Notes under the pieces: model-generated | Databases searched by the model: none | What the model was told of the DNA's origin: nothing | Seen by the model: only the letters and a program-made list of their open reading frames with translations | Translations under genes and position numbers: made by a program | Shown here: positions 53,913 to 61,522 of the stretch, in pieces | Layout: every line of letters starts with the position of its first letter | Numbering within the stretch: the stretch's first letter is position 1 | DNA from: Pseudorhodoplanes sp049324435 | GTDB lineage: Bacteria; Pseudomonadota; Alphaproteobacteria; Rhizobiales; Xanthobacteraceae | Assembly: GCA_049324435.1 (NCBI GenBank) | Contig: JBMOOQ010000014.1 | Span: 1 to 64,000 of the forward strand | Reading direction: 5' to 3' | Length of the DNA stretch: 64,000 bases

Positions 53913-54635
53913 ATGGGTTACACCTTCGTCCTCGTCCACGGCTCCTGGCACGACAACCGCGCCTGGCAGCCTGTCATCGAGCGCCTCGAACAGAACGGCC
54001 ACAAGGTCTATGCGCCGACCATCGCGGGTCATGCGCCGAACGATCGCAAGGATGTCACGCATGCCGATTGCGTCCGCTCGGTGGTCGATTTCATCAAGGC
54101 CTCGGACGTCCGCGACTTCGTTCTGGTCGGCCATTCGTTCGGCGGCACCGTGATCCAGCCGGTCGCGGAGCAAGTGGCAGACCGTGTGCGCCGGCTGGTA
54201 TTCTGGAATGCCTTCGTCCTGCTCGACGGCCAGAGCCTTGAGGACAACATCCCGCCGCACTACAAGCAATTGTTCGACGCCATTGCCCAGCCCGACGGCG
54301 GCGTGATGCTGCCCTATCCGATCTGGCGGGATGCCTTCATCAACGACGCCGACGAAGCGCTGGCGCGGAAGGCCTATGGGATGCTGTCGCCGACGCCGAA
54401 GCGTAGCCACACCGACAAGGTGCCGCTGAAGACCTTCTATTCGCTGCAAATCCCGAAAAGCTACCTGAACTGCACCGAGGATACTGCGCTGCCGCCCGGC
54501 GAATGGGGCTGGCATCCGCGGATGTCCTCACGTCTCGGCCTCTACCGGCTGGTTCAGATGCCGGGCAGCCACGAGGTCATCTTCACCAATCCGCAATTGC
54601 TCGCGGACAAGTTTGTCGAAGCAGGCCGGGATTGA
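53913..54635 (+). CDS. alpha/beta hydrolase
   Basis: 240 residues: oxyanion region VLVHGSWHDNRAWQPV, nucleophile elbow VLVGHSFGGTVI and late His in MPGSHEVIFTNP. It belongs to the esterase/salicylate-esterase-like (methyl-ester) group; substrate unknown. ATG follows a GA-rich ribosome site. It lies between the AraC gene and a cyclase gene in the same direction. Confidence 0.88.
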   Translation: MGYTFVLVHGSWHDNRAWQPVIERLEQNGHKVYAPTIAGHAPNDRKDVTHADCVRSVVDFIKASDVRDFVLVGHSFGGTVIQPVAEQVADRVRRLVFWNAFVLLDGQSLEDNIPPHYKQLFDAIAQPDGGVMLPYPIWRDAFINDADEALARKAYGMLSPTPKRSHTDKVPLKTFYSLQIPKSYLNCTEDTALPPGEWGWHPRMSSRLGLYRLVQMPGSHEVIFTNPQLLADKFVEAGRD

Positions 54636-54648
54636 CTCTGAGAGGGGC

Positions 54649-55914
54649 ATGCGGCCCAAACTGGGGCGCATGACAATAGCGGACTCCGACATTCTCACCC
54701 TGACTGCCAGTTTGACCGAAGCCGGTCTGAACGGCACGTCGGAGGACACGCTGGTCAGCGGATTCTGCGAGCGCGCGAACGCGATCGGCATTCCGGTCGA
54801 CCGCGCGCTCGTGATCATCGACACCCTGCATCCCGTCTATGAAGGCCGGCTGTTCCGCTGGGGGCAGGATCCGTCGCAGCCAGGCCTCGTCGAATACGGC
54901 CGAACCGTCGTCCCCGACGGCGTGACCCTTGGCGAAGAAGAAGAGAGGGCGGCGGCAAGCTGGCGCGCCAGCCCGTTCTTTCACATGCTCACGACCGGAG
55001 AGAGCGTTCTGCGGCTGACCGCGGAACATGCCTCCGTCTTTCCCGTCATGCAGGATTATCTGATGGGCGGCATCAAAGGCGGCGCGGCTATCGTCAACCG
55101 CTTCGGTCCGGGCGGCGTCATCGGCGAGATGGACGCAGTCTATTCCTCCTGGATGACGAAACAGGCCGGCGGCTTTACCGGCGATCAACTCGATGCGCTG
55201 GTGCGTCTTGTCCCGACGCTTGCGCTCGCCGTGAAGACGACCGCGCTGACCCGCATGACCGCGACGCTGATGGAAACCTATCTCGGCCGCGACGCCGCGC
55301 ATCGGGTGCTGTCGGGCCGCATCATGCGCGGTGTCGCCGACCGGATCGAAGCCGCGATCTGGTTCAGCGATCTGCGCGGCTTTACCCGCGTCACTGATTC
55401 CGCGCCCGAGCAGGTTATCCCGCTCCTGAACGACTACGCCGACGTGGCCGTCTCCGCGATCCATGCCCATGGCGGCGACGTGCTGAAGCTGATCGGCGAC
55501 GGCATTCTCGCGATCTTCGCAGCCGAGGACCGCGCGCATGCCTGCGGTGCGGCGCTCAGCGCCGCGGCCGTTGCCCGCCGCGAGGTGGCGGCGCTCAATG
55601 CGCGGCGCGCCCATGACCTGCTGCCCGTTACCGACATGTATCTGGGGCTGCATGTCGGCGAGGTCTATTACGGCAATATCGGATCGCTCGACCGGCTCGA
55701 CTTCACCGTGGTCGGACCGGCCGTCAATGAAGCCAGTCGCATTGCCACCATGTGCCGTTCGGTCGAGCAGCCGGTGCTGGTGTCGCAGGCTTTCGCCGCA
55801 GTCGATGGCATGCGCGGCCGGCTCGTGTCGGTCGGGCGCTACGCGCTCCGCGGCGTCGAACAGCCGCAGGAATTGTTCACGCTGGAACCAGTCAGCGTGT
55901 CACAGCTTTTATGA
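54649..55914 (+). CDS. class III adenylate/guanylate cyclase
   Basis: 421 residues. The N-terminal half (1-225) is a non-membrane sensory part of a type common in alphaproteobacterial cyclases. The catalytic domain has metal-binding Asp in IWFSDLRGFTRVTD and GDGILAIF, and VGPAVNEASRIATM in the C-terminal region. It makes cAMP or cGMP in the cytosol. Start at 54649 follows GAGAGGGG, just after the hydrolase stop; ATG at 54670 is an alternative. Confidence 0.87.
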   Translation: MRPKLGRMTIADSDILTLTASLTEAGLNGTSEDTLVSGFCERANAIGIPVDRALVIIDTLHPVYEGRLFRWGQDPSQPGLVEYGRTVVPDGVTLGEEEERAAASWRASPFFHMLTTGESVLRLTAEHASVFPVMQDYLMGGIKGGAAIVNRFGPGGVIGEMDAVYSSWMTKQAGGFTGDQLDALVRLVPTLALAVKTTALTRMTATLMETYLGRDAAHRVLSGRIMRGVADRIEAAIWFSDLRGFTRVTDSAPEQVIPLLNDYADVAVSAIHAHGGDVLKLIGDGILAIFAAEDRAHACGAALSAAAVARREVAALNARRAHDLLPVTDMYLGLHVGEVYYGNIGSLDRLDFTVVGPAVNEASRIATMCRSVEQPVLVSQAFAAVDGMRGRLVSVGRYALRGVEQPQELFTLEPVSVSQLL

Positions 55915-55968
55915 TGCTCCGTCCGTCACGCCTGCCGCAGACGCCGGACGATCGGGAGTGACCGCGCA

Positions 55969-57048
55969 ATGGCCGCCACATCAAATCGTATTCCCTGGTG
56001 GGCATGGACATGGCCTCTGCTCGCATGGGTGGTGCTGGCCGGCACGGCGCTCGGTGCGTCTGGAGCGATCACCACCGCACTCGCGGCGGCCATTCTGATC
56101 GCCACCGTGTTCGCCGCGGTCTATCATGCCGAAGTCATCGCCCATCGAACGGGAGAGCCGTTCGGGACGCTGGTCCTTGCGCTGGCTGTCACAATTATCG
56201 AAGCCGCACTCATCGTTTCGGTGATGCTCACGGCACCGGCTCAAAGTGCGGGCCTCGCGCGCGATACCGTGTTTGCCGCAGTGATGATCGTTTGCAACGG
56301 CATTGTCGGCCTGTGCCTTCTCCTCGGCGGCGCCCGCCATCATGAACAAGGCTTCCAGGTCTCCGGCGCCAGCGCGGCGCTCGCTGTACTGGCGGCGCTG
56401 ACCACACTCACTCTTATCGTTCCGAATGTCGTGGTCGCCACGCCGGGCCCTTACTTCTCAACCTCGCAGATGATATTTGCGGCCATCGTGTCGCTCGTTC
56501 TCTATGTCGGCTTCATCTTCGTTCAGACGATCCGGCATCGCGACTACTTCCTGCCCGCCGACGCTGGCGAGGAACATGCTCCGCCGCCGCCAAATGCCGT
56601 CGCGCTGACGAGCCTCGCGCTGCTGATCGCGTCGCTCGTCGCCATTGTGGTGCTGGCGAAATTTCTTACGCCTGCGATCGAAAGCGGGCTTGAGCGCGCC
56701 AGCATGCCCAAGGCGGTGGTCGGCATCGTCATCGCCGCGCTGGTCCTCATGCCGGAGGGGCTTTCGGCCGTGCGCGCTGCGCGGGCGAACCGGCTGCAGA
56801 CCAGCCTCAACCTCGCGCTGGGCTCGGCGCTCGCAACCATCGGTCTGACGATCCCGGCAGTGACCGTTGTATCGCTCACGATCGGACAGCCCCTCGAACT
56901 CGGCCTCGGCGCCAAGGACCAGGTGCTCCTGTCGCTGACGCTTCTGCTCAGCGTGATCACACTCGGCACCGGCCGCACCACCGTGCTGCAGGGTATCGTC
57001 CACGTCGTGGTTTTCGCGGCGTTCCTGTTCTTCGCGATCGTGCCGTAA
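55969..57048 (+). CDS. chaA: ChaA-type calcium/sodium:proton antiporter
   Basis: 359 residues, about eleven membrane helices in two Ca2+:cation antiporter repeats. Conserved acidic repeat signatures are TLVLALAVTIIEAALIVSVML and VGIVIAALVLMPEGLSAVRAA. It exports Ca2+, Na+ or K+ in exchange for protons at high pH. ATG follows GGGAG. Convergent with a lysophospholipase-like gene, 11 bp apart. Confidence 0.9.
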   Translation: MAATSNRIPWWAWTWPLLAWVVLAGTALGASGAITTALAAAILIATVFAAVYHAEVIAHRTGEPFGTLVLALAVTIIEAALIVSVMLTAPAQSAGLARDTVFAAVMIVCNGIVGLCLLLGGARHHEQGFQVSGASAALAVLAALTTLTLIVPNVVVATPGPYFSTSQMIFAAIVSLVLYVGFIFVQTIRHRDYFLPADAGEEHAPPPPNAVALTSLALLIASLVAIVVLAKFLTPAIESGLERASMPKAVVGIVIAALVLMPEGLSAVRAARANRLQTSLNLALGSALATIGLTIPAVTVVSLTIGQPLELGLGAKDQVLLSLTLLLSVITLGTGRTTVLQGIVHVVVFAAFLFFAIVP

Positions 57049-57059
57049 CCGCGGGCGTC

Positions 57060-58004
57060 TCAATAGAGCGGCGTGCCCGGAACGAAGGCGTCGAATGCCG
57101 CCCAGAATTGCGCGCGAACGCGATCGGTCTCCATCATCATCTCGTGGCGCGAGCCTGCAATGATGAGATGCGAACCGGCGCGAAGCCGCCCGGCAAATTC
57201 TTCGATCGCGGCCGTCGACACCGTCACGTCGCGGCCCGCCGCGATCATCATGATCGCCTGCCGGATCTTCCCCGGATAATTGACGTTCTCGAATTCGCGC
57301 ATCATCGAGAAAGCCGCGGACGCCCAGGCATTGGTCGGCGAACCGAGCCCGAGCGACGGCTCTGCTTCGAGGATCGCCGCGGTGCGCGCATGGCGGACCG
57401 GATCGGAGGTCAGGACATTGCCGATGAAAGGTTGCGACGCCACGACCGCCGGGCTGCCACCCGGCACATAGGCCGTCCCCAGGCCGATCGCGTTCAGGAA
57501 ATTCACGGCCGGCCTTGCATATGGCGTGAGGAGTTGCGGTCCAAGCCTGATCAGAGGCGCGCACAGCACCATGCGATCAAACCAGCGATAGCCGCGATAG
57601 GCGATACGGGTGAGTACCGACGCGCCCATCGAATGGCCGATCGCGAAATAGGGCGGCGGGCAATCCGGCAGCACAATCTCGCGCATGAAGGTTTCGAGAT
57701 CGGCCTCGTATTCCCGGAAGCTCTCGACATAGCCCTTCTTAGGGTCGCGCAGGGCGCGCTGTGACATGCCCTGCCCACGCCAGTCGATGGTGGCGACCGC
57801 AAAGCCGCGCGACCGCAATTCGCGGACCATCTCGAAATATTTCTCGATGAACTCGGCGCGGCCCTGGAAGATGCAGACCGTTCCCTTGCGGCCGGGCGGC
57901 GGCGCCCATCGCGCAAACCGCAATGCGATGCCATCCGGCGTCTTCAGCGTGCCGGTGACGGCATTCTCGGGCACCGGATTGGCCGGGATGGAAATCAGTT
58001 TCAT
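57060..58004 (-). CDS. lysophospholipase/monoacylglycerol lipase-like hydrolase
   Basis: 314 residues. It has the PldB-like pattern: GTVCIFQGRAEFIEKYFE, TIDWRGQGMSQR and the nucleophile elbow IGHSMGASVL, with Asp and His in the C-terminal part (AAGRDVTVS, SRHEMMMETD). Probably releases fatty acids from lysolipids or monoacylglycerol at the membrane surface. ATG at 58004; a TTG at 58028 is the only alternative. Confidence 0.87.
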   Translation of the reverse strand: MKLISIPANPVPENAVTGTLKTPDGIALRFARWAPPPGRKGTVCIFQGRAEFIEKYFEMVRELRSRGFAVATIDWRGQGMSQRALRDPKKGYVESFREYEADLETFMREIVLPDCPPPYFAIGHSMGASVLTRIAYRGYRWFDRMVLCAPLIRLGPQLLTPYARPAVNFLNAIGLGTAYVPGGSPAVVASQPFIGNVLTSDPVRHARTAAILEAEPSLGLGSPTNAWASAAFSMMREFENVNYPGKIRQAIMMIAAGRDVTVSTAAIEEFAGRLRAGSHLIIAGSRHEMMMETDRVRAQFWAAFDAFVPGTPLY

Positions 58005-58155
58005 CGGAGACTGCGCATGTCCGCGCAACGCGGCGGGTCCGGCGTTATAGCAGGGGCCGGGCCAGTCTCAATAAGCCGCGGAACAAAAGCCGGGGGTCCG
58101 GCAGCCTTCGCAAGTCCTTGAACCTGTTCGGCATACGGGGTCTCCCGCCACCCCC

Positions 58156-58183
58156 TTGACGGGAAATCGCCGCTCCCTAGATC
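58156..58183 (+). promoter_or_regulatory. promoter of hsp20
   Basis: TTGACG (58156-58161), 16 nt spacer, TAGATC (58178-58183). It predicts a start near 58190 and a leader of about 89 nt. The form suits a housekeeping sigma factor, as known for ROSE-controlled genes in Bradyrhizobium. Confidence 0.6.
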
Positions 58184-58189
58184 AAAAGA

Positions 58190-58278
58190 GCGCCGGCCAT
58201 TGGCGGCGCACCGATTGAAAGGTCCGGCCCAACCGGGAGGACCGCAAATGCGAATGTCGCTTCAAAGGAGGACATACG
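58190..58278 (+). ncRNA. ROSE-type RNA thermometer in the hsp20 leader
   Basis: Three consecutive hairpins fill the leader: GCGCCG/CGGCGC (58190-58209), GGTCC/GGACC (58221-58243) and the decisive one at 58254-58275. In the last, ATGTC pairs with GACAT and CTTC pairs with GGAG of the ribosome site, with one bulged G and the loop AAA. The anti-Shine-Dalgarno strand contains TCGCT, the conserved U(U/C)GCU motif of ROSE elements. At low temperature the site is masked; heat opens it. Confidence 0.8.
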
Positions 58279-58755
58279 ATGCGCCACTTCGATCTTACTC
58301 CCTTCTACCGTTCCACCGTCGGCTTCGACCGCTTGTTCAATCTGCTCGATCAGGCGAATGCGGAAGCTGCACCTGGCTATCCGCCCTACAATATCGAGCG
58401 CACCGGTGAGAATGCCTACCGCGTCAGCGTTGCGGTCGCGGGCTTTGCCGAGAATGAGCTCAACATCGAGCTGAAGGACAACACTCTCACGGTCAGAGGT
58501 GAGAAGCAGGACAAGCAGGAGCAGAAGTCCGGCGAAATCCTCTATCAGGGCATTGCTGCGCGCGCGTTCGAGCGCGTCTTCCAGCTTGCCGACTTCGTCC
58601 AGGTGAAGGGCGCGACCCTCGAAAACGGTCTCCTGCACGTCGATCTTGTTCGAGAGATCCCGGAGGCCAAGAAGCCGCGCCGGATCCCGATCAACAGCAA
58701 ATCTTCGAACGAGAAGACGATCGAAGGTCACGTGGAAACCAAGGCTGCCGCGTAA
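58279..58755 (+). CDS. small heat shock protein (Hsp20/IbpA family)
   Basis: 158 residues. The alpha-crystallin domain spans about 35-130 (YNIERTGENAYRVSVAVAGF, ELKDNTLTVRGEKQ, AFERVFQLADFVQVKGATLENGLL), with the C-terminal IxI-type RIPINS. It is an ATP-independent chaperone that holds unfolded proteins. Start 3 bp after the ROSE hairpin, which contains its AAAGGAGG ribosome site. Followed by an intrinsic terminator, so it is a single-gene unit. Confidence 0.95.
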   Translation: MRHFDLTPFYRSTVGFDRLFNLLDQANAEAAPGYPPYNIERTGENAYRVSVAVAGFAENELNIELKDNTLTVRGEKQDKQEQKSGEILYQGIAARAFERVFQLADFVQVKGATLENGLLHVDLVREIPEAKKPRRIPINSKSSNEKTIEGHVETKAAA

Positions 58756-58788
58756 CGGCGCAGCCGTCCGACGAACGTTCGGAACGGG

Positions 58789-58810
58789 GCGCCCCGGTCA
58801 ACCGGGGCGC
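58789..58810 (+). terminator. terminator of hsp20
   Basis: GCGCCCCGG-TCAA-CCGGGGCGC, perfect 9 bp stem, followed by TTGCTTTG, 34 bp past the hsp20 stop. Confidence 0.85.
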
Positions 58811-58878
58811 TTGCTTTGAGACGGCACAATCGCGTCCGGACGGTTCAGCGCGCAGATTGCCGTACGGCCTGGCAAGAT

Positions 58879-59811
58879 TTAGAAGCGGATAGCCTCGCCC
58901 GGTTTGTCTTCGGGCTTTGGCGCCGTCTTCGGCTTGCTCAGATCGATGACGCGAATCTCCTTCTTGGCGCCATCGGGCTTCGCCTGCGCGTCGGGCTTTG
59001 TCTGTCCGGGCTTTACCGCTTGCGGCGGAGCCGAGGCCTGCTTGGTGTTAGGATTGGAGACGTCGGGCGTGCCACTTTCCAGCTTTCTGGTCTCGGGCTT
59101 ACCGGTGTCAGATTTACGCGCCCCGGCGTTGATCTCGGCTTTTGCTTCAACCTGAACGGACTTCGGCGTGGCCGCGGGCTCCGGGTGTCCCGGCTGGGCA
59201 GCCGCTGCGGGCTGAGCGGCGGGAGCTACGGACTTGTTGCCTGGATCGTTGGCGTGGGCGAGCGCAGGCCGCGGACGCGGCACCGGCGTCGTATCCTTTG
59301 GTGCGGCTTCCTTGCGCTTCGCCGGAGCGCTTCGCGTGACACTGCCCGTGACCGCAGGATCGCGCCGCGGCGGTGCCGTACGAGCGACCGGTCGTTGCGG
59401 CAAAGCGCCTTGCTCGTAATCGTTGTCAAAGAACTCACCATCCTCCGGCGGGCCCCCGGGAATTGCGGCCGGCGGTGTCATGCGTTCGTCCATGCGATCA
59501 TAGGGCGCCGGGTGGCCGCCATAGCCGGGCGGCGGCGGACCGAAGCCCCCGCGCCCCAGCGGCCGCACCGCGAGCACCTGCCCGTCGCGCGCATCGAGCA
59601 CTACATTGACGTCGCGGCCATGGCGGTCGATCGCGGCGACCACATAGCGGCCGCGCATCCAGGCCGGGCGTCCAACCGGACGCATGCCCATCGATGCAAC
59701 GATCGTGTTGACCTCATAGGCTGGCAGCAGATCGGCCGCCACCGGCTGCGCCTGTGCCGGCATATTGACCAACGCCACCGCGACAGCCGCCACAACGAAA
59801 GATTGCTTCAC
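58879..59811 (-). CDS. exported low-complexity hypothetical protein
   Basis: 310 residues, GTG start after GGAGGGG. The signal peptide ends near VNMPAQA. Residues 25-90 resemble a PepSY-like fold (DLLPAYEVNTIVASMGMRPVG, RHGRDVNVVLDARDGQVLAVRPL). The rest is Pro/Ala/Lys/Asp-rich and probably disordered, with many charged repeats. Function unknown; perhaps cell-envelope associated. Confidence 0.78.
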   Translation of the reverse strand: MKQSFVVAAVAVALVNMPAQAQPVAADLLPAYEVNTIVASMGMRPVGRPAWMRGRYVVAAIDRHGRDVNVVLDARDGQVLAVRPLGRGGFGPPPPGYGGHPAPYDRMDERMTPPAAIPGGPPEDGEFFDNDYEQGALPQRPVARTAPPRRDPAVTGSVTRSAPAKRKEAAPKDTTPVPRPRPALAHANDPGNKSVAPAAQPAAAAQPGHPEPAATPKSVQVEAKAEINAGARKSDTGKPETRKLESGTPDVSNPNTKQASAPPQAVKPGQTKPDAQAKPDGAKKEIRVIDLSKPKTAPKPEDKPGEAIRF

Positions 59812-59997
59812 GTCGCCCCTCCTTCGGAGGCAGAACCGATCCCCGCCGGCAAAATTGATGGGCGATTGGGGCGCCGCTACGGCGGAATTTCAACGGCTTT
59901 GATCGGTCAACGCTCATTTTGCGAGCGGCCGCACGGCAGCAATCGGCGCCATGAATAGGCCGCGCACAAAAACCCGGGAAAGCACGGCGTCCCTCGG

Positions 59998-61053
59998 CTA
60001 TCCCGCGTGCACAAGCGTGACGAACCGATCGACCTCATCTTCACCGGTGGCGAACGACGTCACAAGCCGCACCAGCATCTGGTCGGGCCCGATCGCCACA
60101 TCGTCGCCCGCCAGCGTATTGGGCCGCACATAATAGGCAGCGCCTGCGGCTTTGAGCCTGGCGCCGAGCTCACGCGGCAACAATGCGAATACGATATTGG
60201 CTTCGACCGCCCAGACGATCGGCACGCCGCATGCGCGCAGACCATCGGCAAGACGATCCGCCATCGCATTGGCGTGGCGGGCGAGCGTCAGCCAATAGCC
60301 GTCATTCAGATAGCCTTTGAATTGCGCGGCCAGAAACCGGTGCTTCGACAGCAAATGTCCCGCACGTTTGCGCCGTTCGGCCAGGAAATCGGCGCGCTCA
60401 CGATCAAAGAATACCACCGCCTCGGCCCCCATCGCACCGCCCTTGGTCGCGCCGAAAGACAGCACATCGACGCCGGCCTTCCACGTGGCCTCGGCGGCCG
60501 ACACATTCATGCGCGCGATCGCGTTGCCGAAACGCGCACCGTCCATATGCACCGACAATCCATGCGCATGCGCGATCTCGGCGAGCGCAGCGATCTCATC
60601 GACCCGATAGATCGTGCCCGCCTCGGTCGCCTGGGTGATGGAGAGCGCCGCCGCATTGACCTGATGCGGTACATGGCCGGAATAGCGCGCGATCGCCCGC
60701 TCGACCGTTTCCGGCGAAAGCTTGCAGCCCGCACCCGGAAGCCCGATCAGCTTGATCCCGCCGCCGTAGAATTCCGGCGCGCCGCACTCGTCGGTCATGA
60801 TGTGGGCCTGGGCATGGCACAGAACCCCGCCCCAGGGCGGTGTCACATGCGCGAGCGACAACGCGTTGGCCGCGGTCCCCGTCGGAACCAGGAACACGGC
60901 CGCGTCGCATTCGAAAATCTCGCCGATCTGCTTTTCGACCGCTCGGGTCAGCGCGTCGTTGCCGTAGCCAAGAGCGAAACCCTCATTGGCGCGCGCGAGC
61001 GCTTTCATGATTTCGGGGGCCACCCCCGCGGTATTGTCGCTTGCAAAATTCAC
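59998..61053 (-). CDS. low-specificity L-threonine aldolase
   Basis: 351 residues from GTG at 61053, giving the family start (M)NFASDNTAGVAPEI and a GGGA ribosome site; a TTG two codons earlier is the alternative. PLP-dependent fold type I: HMDGARFGNAIARMNVS, and the PLP Lys in SFGATKGGAMGAEAVVFF. It cleaves threonine and allo-threonine to glycine and acetaldehyde. Its neighbour gltB is divergent and 470 bp away. Confidence 0.9.
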   Translation of the reverse strand: MNFASDNTAGVAPEIMKALARANEGFALGYGNDALTRAVEKQIGEIFECDAAVFLVPTGTAANALSLAHVTPPWGGVLCHAQAHIMTDECGAPEFYGGGIKLIGLPGAGCKLSPETVERAIARYSGHVPHQVNAAALSITQATEAGTIYRVDEIAALAEIAHAHGLSVHMDGARFGNAIARMNVSAAEATWKAGVDVLSFGATKGGAMGAEAVVFFDRERADFLAERRKRAGHLLSKHRFLAAQFKGYLNDGYWLTLARHANAMADRLADGLRACGVPIVWAVEANIVFALLPRELGARLKAAGAAYYVRPNTLAGDDVAIGPDQMLVRLVTSFATGEDEVDRFVTLVHAG

Positions 61054-61522
61054 TGGCAATCCCGTTCGCTGTCATGGCCGTCCAGCGGCGCGCCGACCGA
61101 TAGCAGAGACTGGACAAAAATGGGTCAGCCGGACCGCAGAATCTGCTTGTTCGGAGCCCGCCCTGCGGAAAGAATAATCTTGGAAGAATGCCAAAGACTC
61201 TTCGGCCCACCTCTTGTCGGGTGGACGAAAATTTGGCAAAGATGAGATAGGACAGCATTACTGTCCCAGTTTGCGAAGTCGAGGCGGCGGGTTTTTCGAG
61301 CCACCCTGCCGACCGGGGGCGCGCGGTGCGGCTCGGCATCGAAGCGCCGACTTCAAAGCAGTCCGCAAGAGCCCGCCGTCAGGCAGGTTCGGACTGTCAT
61401 TCCGAGCGCAGAATTGAGCCGAACGCCGTGGCCGGGATTTCGGGTGCGGCGACGGCAGCAGGTACGCCAAGGTCTTTAATCGAGGCCTGTATCGAGGGAA
61501 CGCATCGAGGGACCGCACTGAG
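61054..61522. other. intergenic region between threonine aldolase and gltB
   Basis: 470 bp with no supportable gene on either strand. It has a short AT-richer part (about 61160-61260) and then GC-rich sequence with TGTCATTCCGAGCGCAG near 61397, a motif of repetitive intergenic DNA in related genomes. It probably holds the gltB promoter and leader; no sigma-54 motif was found. Confidence 0.5.
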
